DNA from: Dehalococcoidales bacterium
GTDB taxonomy: Bacteria; Chloroflexota; Dehalococcoidia; Dehalococcoidales; UBA2162
NCBI GenBank assembly: GCA_016932435.1
Contig: JAFGCW010000041.1
Coordinates: forward strand, 1-25,435
Length of the DNA stretch: 25,435 nucleotides
Reading direction: 5' to 3'
Shown here: positions 15,075 through 24,418 of the stretch, in pieces
Position numbering within the stretch: the first letter of the stretch is position 1
Layout of the letters: every line of letters begins with the position of its first letter
Position numbers and translations under genes: made by a program
The notes under the pieces: model-generated
What the model was told of the DNA's origin: nothing
The model's database searches: none
The model's input: only the letters and a program-made list of their open reading frames with translations

Positions 15075-18000
15075 ATGAGTGTCCTGTCTCGTTTCCATCC
15101 GAACATAGCTCAATGGTTCCTGGAAAAGATCGGGCAACCGACCGAAGTACAGGAAGAAAGCTGGCAGAGAATTTCTGATGGCGAACATGTCCTGATTACG
15201 GCACCGACCGGCAGCGGCAAGACGCTGGCTGCTTTCCTCTGGGAGATCAATCAGCTGGTGACCGGCCGGTTTCCCACAGGGCACACAAGCATACTGTATA
15301 TCTCTCCCCTGAAAGCGCTGAACAACGACGTTCAGCGAAACCTTCTTGACCCGCTTAAAGAACTCAGAGATACCTTCCGAAAATCAGGGATGGATTTCCC
15401 GGAAATACGCGTTCTGACCCGGAGTGGAGATACGCCGCAGGCCGAACGTCACCGGATGCAGCGCCATCCGCCGGAGATTCTAATCACCACACCGGAAAGT
15501 CTGAATCTGATGCTCAGTTCAAACGGCGGACGGTCAATCTTAGGCAGTCTTTCGACAGTAATTCTCGATGAAGTTCATGGAGTGTTCGGAAACAAGCGTG
15601 GGGTACACCTGATGACAGCGGTGGAACGTCTCACTCTGTTGTCCGGTGAATTCCAGCGCATCTCCTTGTCGGCAACCATTCGCCCTCTGGAAACCGTAGC
15701 AGAATTTATCGGAGGTTTCATGGTCGAAGGCGATGAACACTCTCCGGTGTACGCACCACGGTCTGTCTCGATTGTGCACTCAGATACAACCAAGCAATAC
15801 GATATCTCAGTGCGGTCTCCCGAAAAAACAGAAGAACAGGATTCAATCTGGGATGCTCTGACCATGTCGTTCAGAGAAATTATCCGAAGAAATGACTCGA
15901 CGCTGTTTTTTGCCAATAACAGGAGGTTGTGCGAAAGACTGGCGCTTAGACTTAATGATGGTGAAGAAGCGCCTGTGGCTTACGTGCATCATGGTTCTCT
16001 TTCTCGGGAGGTACGCACCGAAGTAGAGCGTAAGTTGAGAGAAGGCGAGTTAAGAGCGGTGGTAGCTACTAATTCGCTGGAACTGGGCATCGATATCGGC
16101 TCATTGAACGAGGTAATACTGGTGCAGTCGCCTCATTCGGTATCATCGGCAATCCAGCGTGTCGGCCGGGCCGGACACCAGGTAGGAGAAACTTGCCGGG
16201 GCGAGATATTCCCCACCCACTCACAGGACCTCCTGGAAGCTGCGGTGCTGGCCACCGCTATTACGGAACATGACATGGAAAGCACCCGGCCTGTCCTGTG
16301 TCCGCTCGATGTACTGGCTCAGATCATTATCTCCATGACAGGTGTTGAGAAATGGGATATCGACAGACTATTCACACAAATTACCGCCAGCTTCTCCTAC
16401 CGGCATTTGAAAAGAGAACAGTTCGACCTGGTACTGAATATGCTTGCCGGACGATATGCCGAAGCCCGGGTTCGCGACTTGAAGCAGCGTATCTCGATCG
16501 ACCGGCTGGATAATACGGTTGCTGCCGTCAAAGGAGCACTGCTTGCCCTGTATACCTCGGGTGGCATGATACCTGACCGCGGATACTTCCACCTCCGCCA
16601 CCAGGAGACCGGTTCTCTTATCGGCGAGCTTGATGAGGAATTCGTCTGGGAGGCATCGATGGGCCAGACATTTGCCCTGGGGTCGCAGAACTGGAAAATA
16701 GAGCGAGTTACCCATAACGATGTCTTCGTGAGTCCCGGAAATCCCAGGATAATGGCAGCGCCGTTCTGGATAGGCGAGGAAAACTACCGCAACTTCCATT
16801 TCTCGGAGCGTATCGGCAGGTTCCTGGAAATCGCCAACGACAGCCTGGATAATCCCGACTTTCTCGATAGGCTACAGAACAACTATCACATGGATGCCGA
16901 AGCAGCCGAACAACTTTTCGACTTTCTGGATCACCAGAAGGAAATGACCGGCTGCGATCTTCCTCACCGGCGCCACATCGTTGTGGAGTACCTCAGCACC
17001 GGCCCCGGCGGAGTTCCCGGGAACCAGCTGATATTACACACGACCTGGGGCGGCCGGGTTAATCGTCCTTTCGCCATGGCGCTGGATGCCTCATGGGAAG
17101 AGAATTACGGTCAGCGACTTGAGATATACACCGGTAACGATTGCATAGTCATACAATTACCGCACGATACCGAAGCCGATGAGGTGCTTTCCCTGGTTAC
17201 GAGTGCGACCGTTGAACAACTTCTCAGGAAGCGGCTGGAGGGCTCTGGATTCTTCGGAGCCCGGTTCCGTGAGTGCGCCGGTCGTTCACTGCTCCTGACC
17301 CGTAACAAGATCGGCCAGAGGATGCCGCTCTGGATGAACCGTATGCGTTCGCAGAAACTTCTCGCATCCGTGATGCAGTATGAAGACTTTCCCATTCTCC
17401 TGGAAGCATGGCGTACCTGCCTGCAGGACGAATTCGACACGGAAGGCTTGAAACAGGTACTGACCGAACTTGAAACGGGCGTAATCAGGTGGTCGGTGAC
17501 TCATAGCGACTATCCCAGTCCGATGGCACAGAGTGTTTCCTGGCGGCAGATAAATGATTATCTATATCGCTCTGACGAGTTGAAAACGGGTACTACTTCC
17601 CAGTTACGAGGTGACCTTCTCAATCATATTGTGTTCACTCCCGGAATCCGACCTCCTGTCGACCGTGAACTGGTGGATCAGTTCGAACTGAAGCAGCAGC
17701 GACTTTCTCCCGGCTATTCACCCGAGACTCCACGGGAACTGGTGGACTGGGTGAAAGAACGACTGCTTATCCCGGTACCGGAATGGGAACACCTGATGCA
17801 GGCTATGAAAAACGACCATAAAACCGATATTAAAAAATTACGTGAATCTCTTGCGGAGAAACTCGCTCTGCTAAATACGCCGGCGATATCTGAACCACTG
17901 GTAGTTGCAGTGGAAACACTACCTCGAATTACCCGGGCATTCTACAGAGAACAGGACATTACTGTACAATCACTGACAGGTACTCAGAGTATATCGTACG

Positions 18001-19565
18001 ACAGCGATGATAACGCTGATAATGCGGAAGACAGTGATGAAATCGTAGGTGACGTACTGACAGAGTGGCTCCGGTATTACGGCCCGGTAACATACGACTT
18101 TATCCATACCACACTCGGCATTGAGAAGGAGCGTTTATCCCTGGTGCTGGAAGACATCATCGACTCTCAAAAGGTAATCATGGGGTCGCTGGTAAAGGAA
18201 AGCACCGATGAGTATATCTGTGACAGCGAGAATTATGAGATTCTACTCAGGCTGGCGCGGGTAAGTGCCGTACCTGTCTTCGAGCCGCTGGATATTGAGT
18301 GGCTGCCCCTTTTCCTGGCACAGTATCAGGGTCTGACCGATACCGGTGATGAACTGGTGTTCTTTGTCGAAGAGTTATTCCGGCGTATTGAACAGCTGCT
18401 TTGTCTGCCGTTACCGGCGGCACTCTGGGAATCGGAGATTTTACCTGCCAGGCTCCGACAATATTCAACTTCGTGGCTGGACAGCGCCGTAGGCGAAAGC
18501 AACCTTCGATGGGTAGGCAGTGAAAAACAGCGCATAACCTTCTGCTTCGAGTCCGATCTGGACCTGTTACAGGAAAATACTTCTATCGAAGAAGATACGG
18601 AAGAATCTGCCGGTGATGACGCTGAACTTGCCGATGTGTTCCCCGGTACATTGGGCAAATATGATTTTTCTACCTTGCTCACTCAGTCCGGATACCGCCC
18701 CGGGGTACTTTCCGACCGCCTCTGGGATGCGGTGTGGCAGGGAAAGGTTAGCAACGACACCATCACCGCACTCCGCCGTGGTATATTGAACCGTTTCAAG
18801 CCACCGGACGTCAGCGGGCCGACGACAGGTCGGCGTTTTCGCGGCAGGCGGACTTCGGGCGGTCGACGCGGTTTCACACGCTGGAAGAATACACTGCCGT
18901 ATGCCGGCAACTGGTTTCTTCTTCCCGGTCCCGAACCGGATGAAGACCTGCTTGAGATAGAGGAACGAATGAAAGACCGGGTAAGACTGCTGCTTGACCG
19001 GTACGGCATTCTCTTCAGAGAACTGCTGGAAAGAGAGTCGCCTTCATTCCAGTGGAGAAACGTTTTCCGCGCCCTGCGGCTGATGGAACTCTCCGGAGAA
19101 GTCCTGGCCGGATACTTCTTCCATGGCATTCCCGGGCTCCAGTTTATCTCCCACCAGGCATTTCGCCGCCTCCAGCGAAAACTACCGGACAACACCGTCT
19201 ACTGGGTAAACGCCGTTGACCCGGCATCCATGTGCGGAATCAAACTCGATTCTATGAGAGGTTCCCTGCCGAAACGAGTCGCCGGCACTCATCTTGTCTA
19301 TTGTGGTACCAGCCTGGTAGCAGTATCCAGGCGGAACGGACGTGACCTTATATTCACTATCGACCCGGATGATCCGCATCTGCCCGAATACCTCGGTCAT
19401 CTGCGTCATATGCTGACCCGACAATTTCAGCCTTTACAGGGGATAACGATTGACACAATCAACGACGAGAAAGCAACGCGCAGCCCTTACCTGGAGGTAC
19501 TCCGGACAGCCTTCGATGTCCAGCGTGACTATAAGAATGTCAAACTTTACCGGAAGTCACGCTGA
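15075..19565 (+). CDS. lhr: large helicase-related protein Lhr
   Basis: This 1496-residue protein is close in length to E. coli Lhr. The superfamily 2 helicase core is intact: Q-motif PTEVQ (22-26), Walker A TAPTGSGKT (42-50), DEVH (165-168), SAT (199-201), and TNSLELGIDIG with QRVGRAGHQVG in the second RecA domain. The WH and Lhr-specific core domains follow, then about 600 residues of C-terminal extension, partly acidic (near 970-985 and 1160-1190), of the kind found in full-length bacterial Lhr. Lhr is a 3'-5' ATP-dependent translocase that unwinds DNA and RNA-DNA hybrids and is linked to DNA repair. ATG 15075 has a GGAGA RBS. It is monocistronic here, with no repair gene beside it. Confidence 0.93.
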   Translation: MSVLSRFHPNIAQWFLEKIGQPTEVQEESWQRISDGEHVLITAPTGSGKTLAAFLWEINQLVTGRFPTGHTSILYISPLKALNNDVQRNLLDPLKELRDTFRKSGMDFPEIRVLTRSGDTPQAERHRMQRHPPEILITTPESLNLMLSSNGGRSILGSLSTVILDEVHGVFGNKRGVHLMTAVERLTLLSGEFQRISLSATIRPLETVAEFIGGFMVEGDEHSPVYAPRSVSIVHSDTTKQYDISVRSPEKTEEQDSIWDALTMSFREIIRRNDSTLFFANNRRLCERLALRLNDGEEAPVAYVHHGSLSREVRTEVERKLREGELRAVVATNSLELGIDIGSLNEVILVQSPHSVSSAIQRVGRAGHQVGETCRGEIFPTHSQDLLEAAVLATAITEHDMESTRPVLCPLDVLAQIIISMTGVEKWDIDRLFTQITASFSYRHLKREQFDLVLNMLAGRYAEARVRDLKQRISIDRLDNTVAAVKGALLALYTSGGMIPDRGYFHLRHQETGSLIGELDEEFVWEASMGQTFALGSQNWKIERVTHNDVFVSPGNPRIMAAPFWIGEENYRNFHFSERIGRFLEIANDSLDNPDFLDRLQNNYHMDAEAAEQLFDFLDHQKEMTGCDLPHRRHIVVEYLSTGPGGVPGNQLILHTTWGGRVNRPFAMALDASWEENYGQRLEIYTGNDCIVIQLPHDTEADEVLSLVTSATVEQLLRKRLEGSGFFGARFRECAGRSLLLTRNKIGQRMPLWMNRMRSQKLLASVMQYEDFPILLEAWRTCLQDEFDTEGLKQVLTELETGVIRWSVTHSDYPSPMAQSVSWRQINDYLYRSDELKTGTTSQLRGDLLNHIVFTPGIRPPVDRELVDQFELKQQRLSPGYSPETPRELVDWVKERLLIPVPEWEHLMQAMKNDHKTDIKKLRESLAEKLALLNTPAISEPLVVAVETLPRITRAFYREQDITVQSLTGTQSISYDSDDNADNAEDSDEIVGDVLTEWLRYYGPVTYDFIHTTLGIEKERLSLVLEDIIDSQKVIMGSLVKESTDEYICDSENYEILLRLARVSAVPVFEPLDIEWLPLFLAQYQGLTDTGDELVFFVEELFRRIEQLLCLPLPAALWESEILPARLRQYSTSWLDSAVGESNLRWVGSEKQRITFCFESDLDLLQENTSIEEDTEESAGDDAELADVFPGTLGKYDFSTLLTQSGYRPGVLSDRLWDAVWQGKVSNDTITALRRGILNRFKPPDVSGPTTGRRFRGRRTSGGRRGFTRWKNTLPYAGNWFLLPGPEPDEDLLEIEERMKDRVRLLLDRYGILFRELLERESPSFQWRNVFRALRLMELSGEVLAGYFFHGIPGLQFISHQAFRRLQRKLPDNTVYWVNAVDPASMCGIKLDSMRGSLPKRVAGTHLVYCGTSLVAVSRRNGRDLIFTIDPDDPHLPEYLGHLRHMLTRQFQPLQGITIDTINDEKATRSPYLEVLRTAFDVQRDYKNVKLYRKSR

Positions 19566-19676
19566 ATATAAAGACATTAATTCCACTACCCGACCTGCCT
19601 CGATGATTTCAATCCATACAACTTTTTATGCTGCTTTTACTAACAATAAACTGTGTTACCGGTGATTATCTCTCAT

Positions 19677-19735
19677 TTGACCTCTGACTCTTTAATGAAA
19701 TAGTATTATCACGCGTGTATCCGTAACGGATTTTT
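19677..19735 (+). promoter_or_regulatory. candidate promoter and leader hairpin of the selenoprotein gene
   Basis: TTGACC (19677-19682) and TAGTAT (19701-19706) are 18 bp apart, with a predicted start near 19713. In the leader, ATCCG-TAA-CGGAT (19719-19731) followed by TTTTT forms a small intrinsic-terminator-like hairpin before the strong RBS AGGAGGA (19763-19769). It could be an attenuator or a weak lhr terminator; I cannot tell which. Confidence 0.4.
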
Positions 19736-19772
19736 AGAATAATCCATGAGTAAAGTTATAAAAGGAGGAATT

Positions 19773-21530
19773 ATGGCTACTACCTACAAGTGTCTGAATC
19801 CTGTCGGTATACAGGAACCGATCGAAGTGAAACCGCTGGCACCGCGACTCGATACCATCGAAGGCAAGACTATCTATGTCTGCATCAATGCCGGCGGCGA
19901 CCAGGATATTACCATCCCGCTTTTGAAAAAACTACCGGCGGACTATCCGAACGTAAACTGGGTAATAAAGAGAAAATTCGGCTTCAGCGCAGAACTTTCC
20001 GAAGAGGAGAAAAAGGACGCCGACGCCCTCATTGCCGGGGTAATCTGGTGACATGGCGCCATCTGGGAACAGTTGTTCCAGGTGGCAGATGTAGAACAGT
20101 CGGGTATCCCCACGGTCTCTCTGATATACGGCGACCAGACCGAATGCTTCACACAGGCAGGCCTGATGAGCGGTTCACCTAATATGCGGCGTGTCCATGT
20201 ATCACGCTCCATGCAGGGCCCGGAAGATGTCGAAAGATTTTTACCTATGGTATTCGACGCTCTTACCAAACCGTTAACCGATGAAGAAGGAAAGGGATAT
20301 GTCCACTCCATAAACCAGGACAGGATACTCTTCGAAGGGACTCTAGAGGACGCTGAGGAATTTTACGCCCAGACAGAATATTTTGATATACTGGGAGCCC
20401 CGATAGCGAAATACACTACCGGGCTGCCTATCGTGATTCCCACCGAAGAACGGGTAGCGGCAATGTTGAAGGGCACCAGCCATAAACCGGACGAGTTTAT
20501 CATCCATCACAAGGAGCATTCGGCTTTCCTGTTCCAGAACAATGCCAACCGTCCGGTTGAAGGGAAAGGTTCTCCTGTTACCTTCAAACCTGTCAAACGT
20601 ACGGCAACAGTTGAACAGGTAGCAGTGAATGCGGTAATGGCCGGATGCAAACCCGAGTATTTCCCGGTAGTCCTGGCTATCGCCGAAGCTGAAGGTGGCG
20701 GCAGCTACGACGGGCGCGGCGGCATGGCGATCTGCGTCAGCGGACCTATCTCCAGGGAAATCGAAATGAATTTCAAGACCGGCATGTTCGGCCCGGGTAA
20801 CTATGCCAACCGGAGTCTCGCCCACGCTTCCGAGCTGATGTGGCGTAACCTTGGCAATAATATTCCGCAGGTAACGAACTGCGGGATCGTTGGAACACCT
20901 CTCTTTAACGTCTTTCCTGAGAACCTGGACGCGCTTCCTCCCGGATGGAAGGGTCTGAACGAAGAATACGACTATAAGAAAGACGAGAGCATTATCTTCT
21001 GTATGCAGATAGGCACCGGCGGAGGTGTTTCAATAGGCCGTACCACCTTCTCTCCCGGCGGCTACCGTGCCTTCCAGAAGAGTGGCCACGGCGGTCTCGC
21101 CCGTCGTCTCGGTGTAAAAGGAGTTCCCGGACCCAAGAACTGGATCCCGTATATTCTCCCCGAATTCTGGCCCGGCAGTTCGGGCGGCATTACCTTCTGG
21201 ATGCTTCCCCAGATGGCGCAGCATCTCTATGAAGCCGGATTCAAGAGTAAAGACGAAGTCTACGAGTGGATACAGAAGAACAGCTATATATCGGTAAAGG
21301 ACTATCGTACCCAGTCGTGGGCGGACGTGAACACCGCTTCGTGGACCGGTGTCGAGGCAACCTCCGGCAAACCATGGAAAGAGCTTCCCGAAGACTACAT
21401 GGTGCCGATGGTTTCCGATCCCTGGCAGAACTGCATCATCGTCTGCGGCGCCGGTGAGGAAAGCACTCACTGGATCGGCGGTCGAAGCCCTGGTATGGAA
21501 GCTGTCCACAGCATTGATAACTGGCGTTAA
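19773..21530 (+). CDS. UGSC-type selenoprotein, in-frame UGA read as Sec93
   Basis: Two ORFs lie in the same frame, separated by a single TGA (20049-20051) and no other stop. Read through, they give 585 residues with Sec at 93. The N-terminal part (APRLDTIEGKTIYVC at 23-37, DADALIAGVIW at 82-92) and the segment after the TGA (VEQSGIPTVSLIYG at 107-120) match my recollection of the UGSC-family layout, with Sec at the expected place, but the motif reads U-H-G-A rather than U-G-S-C. The C-terminal domain has TTGLPIVIPTEERVAAML near 215-232 and VAVNAVMAGCKPEYFP near 283-298, and its function is unknown. ATG 19773 has AGGAGGA. The downstream frame alone would need a TTG without RBS. A SECIS-like hairpin follows the TGA. 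Confidence 0.75.
20049..20086 (+). promoter_or_regulatory. candidate bacterial SECIS element after the UGA
   Basis: Directly after TGA 20049-20051, bases 20058-20066 pair with 20078-20086 (nine pairs, one G-U). A bulged G (20067) and three more pairs (20068-20070 with 20075-20077) lead to an AGTT loop with G at 20072. The loop starts 20 nt after the UGA. This fits the bacterial SECIS rules: short distance, a bulge below the apex and G in the first two loop bases. Confidence 0.7.
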
Positions 21531-21552
21531 TATAACTTAACGATACGACCAC

Positions 21553-21583
21553 AAAAGCCTGCTGATTAGTCAGCAGGCTTTTT
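21553..21583. terminator. bidirectional rho-independent terminator
   Basis: A 13-bp perfect stem (21553-21565 with 21570-21582; GCCTGCTGA core) closes a TTAG loop and is flanked by A-run and T-run. It ends the selenoprotein gene (stop 21530) on the plus strand and the membrane-protein gene (stop 21603) on the minus strand. Confidence 0.92.
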
Positions 21584-21602
21584 CTCTTCTCAAATTACCA
21601 GC

Positions 21603-22007
21603 CTAAAACCCGAAATCAGGCCAGCCCACGACCAGTAGCAGTATGATAATTGCCGCGTTAATAAGTATAGCGAACAACCCCTTGTTGGGTAGCTCTTTCA
21701 TTTTACCGTCCCACATAAGGATCATGAGGAGTGATGAAAAAGTCGCCATGCTTACGGTGATCCACAGCCAGACCGGCTGTTTCGCAAATAGCAAACCTCC
21801 ACCAACAACAAAGACCAGAGCCGCAACTACACAGGAAACACTGGCAATCACCCGGGTTGCCCTGTTTCCGAACATCCTGGAAAACGCCCAGGAGTTCTCC
21901 GGCCAGGTCATTCCTTTACCGAGTTCGTACCATTTCATACTCTGGCCCAGGTACAGAAGGTGTACCAGGCCATGCAGGATGAGAAATATAGCAACCGCTA
22001 TATTCAT
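21603..22007 (-). CDS. four-helix membrane protein, unknown function
   Basis: The 134-residue protein has four predicted membrane helices (about 3-20, 52-74, 79-97 and 110-130). A polar segment with EQ/W-rich character (QSMKWYELGKGMTWPENSW, residues 22-40) lies between helices 1 and 2. The ATG at 22007 has GGAG about 10 nt upstream. It starts 28 nt after the bicupin gene, so the two probably share a transcript that ends at the shared terminator at 21553. I do not recognise a family. A function tied to the cupin protein is only a guess. Confidence 0.75.
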   Translation of the reverse strand: MNIAVAIFLILHGLVHLLYLGQSMKWYELGKGMTWPENSWAFSRMFGNRATRVIASVSCVVAALVFVVGGGLLFAKQPVWLWITVSMATFSSLLMILMWDGKMKELPNKGLFAILINAAIIILLLVVGWPDFGF

Positions 22008-22035
22008 TCGTTATCTCACTCCCTGCATATAATAT

Positions 22036-22950
22036 TTACTGTCTGTGCGAGCCGGTGTACGTTCCGGTAGGGCCGGCAGTAAAGACAAGCGTAGGTTTCT
22101 CAACCGCGTGAAATTTCCACGGGCAATGGTTCAGATTCTTCGGAATACATACCATCGCGCTGCCGTTGATGTCATGCGTTTCTTCACCGAGAACGATGCT
22201 CATTTTCCCGCTTCCCATATCATACGGGTTATCCTGGTCACACACTGCCATGGCGATCAGTTCCTCCCACTCGTGATTGTGAACCTGCGCCGGAGCCTGG
22301 CCAGTGCCCTTGTATATCCAGACGAAATCGACGTAAAAAGAGCCTTCCGCCACGTTATCCTCAAGGTGCATGACACGGGCGCCTTCAAGATCCGAATCAG
22401 GTGGGCGCTGTGGCGGAGTACCGCCGCCCGGACCGAATTCGACAACCTCAGTGATAACCTCACATTTCGGTTCAAGGCCCGCTGCTTCCTCTTCAGTAAT
22501 TGCTTTACGCGTATACACGGTCGATGGTGATATCGTACCGAAGAATATCGGTTTATCTATCCGGTTGAAAATGATAGGGCAATGGGCGGCGCCGGCAGGA
22601 ACGAATATCAGGCAGGTCTGGGTTATTTTCTGTTCTTTTCCGTCGAGCCAGATTGTTATCTCACCGCCGAGGTCCTGGGGATTCGCCTGATCCGAGCCGA
22701 TAAAGGCGATTACCTCAGGAAATTCATGAACGTGCGGTTCTTCCACCTTATCTTCGGAAGCACCTTTCCAGAGCCAGACCGCATCCGCGTAAAACATGTC
22801 CGGTATGACTTCGTTGTCGACCTGCATGATATGGGTAGACTCGATGGTGGACTTCCTCTTCGGTCTTTCGGCTTCCATTTTGGCCTTGATTTCGGGCGGG
22901 ATGGGCTTCGGTTCTGTGACAATGTACTTCGAATATTTCATCGTCGTCAT
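22036..22950 (-). CDS. two-domain cupin protein
   Basis: The 304-residue protein has two cupin-like barrels, each with a metal-site pattern. The first has H73, H75, E79 and H123 (PHVHEFPEV, then VPAGAAHCP); the second has H224, H226, E230 and H275 (QVHNHEWEE, then IPKNLNHCPW). Both sites look complete, so each domain could bind Fe, Mn, Ni or Zn. The overall order repeats (xxFYxDxVWxxKG before each HxH), which indicates an internal duplication. The ATG at 22950 has GGAGGAG immediately upstream. The substrate is unknown; such bicupins include dioxygenases, isomerases and sensors. No signal peptide is present. Confidence 0.85.
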   Translation of the reverse strand: MTTMKYSKYIVTEPKPIPPEIKAKMEAERPKRKSTIESTHIMQVDNEVIPDMFYADAVWLWKGASEDKVEEPHVHEFPEVIAFIGSDQANPQDLGGEITIWLDGKEQKITQTCLIFVPAGAAHCPIIFNRIDKPIFFGTISPSTVYTRKAITEEEAAGLEPKCEVITEVVEFGPGGGTPPQRPPDSDLEGARVMHLEDNVAEGSFYVDFVWIYKGTGQAPAQVHNHEWEELIAMAVCDQDNPYDMGSGKMSIVLGEETHDINGSAMVCIPKNLNHCPWKFHAVEKPTLVFTAGPTGTYTGSHRQ

Positions 22951-22987
22951 GGTCTCCTCCTTTAATCATCTTTATATAATTTTCCCG

Positions 22988-22993
22988 ATTATA
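22988..22993 (-). promoter_or_regulatory. -10 element for the bicupin transcript
   Basis: TATAAT on the minus strand, 38 bp before the bicupin ATG, gives a leader of about 30 nt. No clear -35 lies 16-18 bp further upstream. Confidence 0.45.
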
Positions 22994-23057
22994 ACACACC
23001 TGCGATGCAGATATGGAGACCCTGTATTTATACTTTATCTTTGCTGGTAACAAACCT

Positions 23058-23125
23058 TGTCATTCCCGCTAAAGCGGGAATCTATCTCACTGCTGGGAGG
23101 GTCGCCTGCTTTCGCAAGGGTGACA
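23058..23125. repeat. REP-like hairpin repeat
   Basis: The element starts TGTCA and ends TGACA. It contains a perfect 8-bp stem, ATTCCCGC/GCGGGAAT (23062-23069 and 23074-23081), with loop TAAA, and a second, degenerate half (GCTTTCGCAAGGGTGACA). It resembles the interspersed TCATTCCCGC-type repeats common in many bacterial genomes. The rest of 22951-23358 holds no gene I can support. Confidence 0.6.
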
Positions 23126-23358
23126 TCAACCAGGATTGAGTAGTAAGACATCTCGTTATTTATTGCGTGAAAAGTGAATTATTGTTAGAATTATTCTCGG
23201 AAGCCGAGACAAATTATTGGATTAGTCTCAAGAGTAAATAGGTTTACATTAATAGCCGAATATCCGTAATAGGCATGAAACGAGCCAGGAAACGTAACAG
23301 GTTACAAGAGCAAGTCAAAGCCTGTTTACAACCAAATATTCGTAAAAAGCTTGAAAAT

Positions 23359-23434
23359 GCCCCTGTAGCTCAGAGGATAGAGCAACGGTTTCCTAAACCG
23401 TGTGTCGTGCGTTCGAGTCGCACCAGGGGTACCA
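23359..23434 (+). tRNA. tRNA-Arg(CCU)
   Basis: A full cloverleaf is present. The acceptor GCCCCTG pairs with CAGGGGT (one G-U end pair). The D-arm is GCTC...GAGC. The anticodon stem ACGGT/ACCGT encloses TTCCTAA, with anticodon CCT at 23392-23394. The T-arm TGCG-TTCGAGT-CGCA follows. Discriminator A is at 23431 and CCA at 23432-23434. An integrase remnant starts 160 bp downstream, so this tRNA is a plausible insertion target. Confidence 0.95.
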
Positions 23435-23515
23435 CACTATATATAGTGTTATACTGCGTAGCTTGCACAAGATGTAGGACACGCAGTTTTTTATGCCCAA
23501 AATAATCTGCGTGTC
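23434..23515. repeat. inverted repeats between tRNA-Arg and the integrase remnant
   Basis: Three related structures lie here. One is a perfect 16-bp palindrome (23434-23449, ACACTATATATAGTGT). A second is a 7-bp inverted pair, ACTGCGT (23453-23459) with ACGCAGT (23481-23487), followed by a T-run that may terminate the tRNA transcript. The third is a 9-bp inverted pair, GACACGCAG (23478-23486) with CTGCGTGTC (23507-23515). They could be terminator stems or integrase-binding sites of an attachment region. Confidence 0.5.
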
Positions 23516-23594
23516 TTCCCCACATCAATGAGGAGTCAAGTTAATATCAATTTCGGATCAAGGTTTTTTGACCCGATGAGGAGGTTTGGCTACG

Positions 23595-24308
23595 ATGGAA
23601 TCAATAAATTTGGCGTGGGATCAAGTGGATAAATCTCAAATACGCCTAGAAAAACTTGTTGAAGAGTATATACTGGTATGCCGGACAGAAAACAAGAGTC
23701 CCAAAACACTTCGTGGATACCAAGAAAAGCTTGGAAGGTATTGCCGATGGTTGGATGGTGCTCTCAACGATTTCACGCTCCAATCAGTTCGGGCTTATAT
23801 AGGCGAATTACAACAAGTAAAGAAATACGAACATCATCCCTTTAGTCCAATGCAGGACTCTGGTCTCTCTAGTGTAACCATAAAAGGCCATGCAGTGGTG
23901 TTAAAAGGTTTTGCTACTTGGCTCTGGGAAGAGGAATATACCAGGGAAAATATTCTCGCTAGGCTTAAACCACCAAAAGCCACAAGAAAGATCATGGTAA
24001 CTCTGTCGGAAAACGAAATCATAAGGTTATTATCATGTATTGGGAAAGAATCACTCCTTGAATTTCGGAATAAGGCGATTATACTCTTGCTGTTGGACAC
24101 CGGATTACGTTGTGCGGAATTAGTTGGAATAAAAATGGAAGACCTCTTTCTTAAAGATCGGTGTTTAAAAGTGCTTGGGAAAGGTCAAAAGGAAAGGATA
24201 GTACCTTTTGGTGACCGAACAACCAGAGCATTGATGCAGTATATTAACCTAAGACCTGATTCTAATGAATGTAATAGCCTGTTTCTTAACCGAGATTGTG
24301 GACTGTAG
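23595..24308 (+). pseudogene. tyrosine recombinase (integrase), C-terminus lost to an IS insertion
   Basis: The remnant encodes 237 residues. The N-terminal SAM-like core-binding domain (about 15-115) and the first part of the catalytic domain are intact, with the catalytic Arg in DTGLRCAEL (R172) and the beta-hairpin Lys in LGKGQKERIVPF. The HxxR and the nucleophilic Tyr are missing. The TAG stop (24306-24308) lies inside the left end of an IS3-like element beginning at about 24304, so the gene was cut by that insertion. I prefer ATG 23595, with AGGAGG about 10 nt upstream, over TTG 23586. Its position beside tRNA-Arg suggests an integrative element. Confidence 0.85.
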
Positions 24309-24418
24309 ACCGTCAGCTAAAATGGGACACAAAGGGGTCATAAAAACCGTACACTTTATATAGATGGCACAAGCTCCTGATAGGTAGTAGACTAACTAAT
24401 CATTGAGAGGAGCGAAAT

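Noticed and set aside
20073..21530. The downstream half of the selenoprotein frame as a separate gene starting at TTG 20073
   Set aside because: There is no RBS before this TTG. The region just before it is coding-like and continuous with the upstream frame across one TGA.
23275..23505. 76-codon frame around tRNA-Arg
   Set aside because: It runs straight through the tRNA gene.
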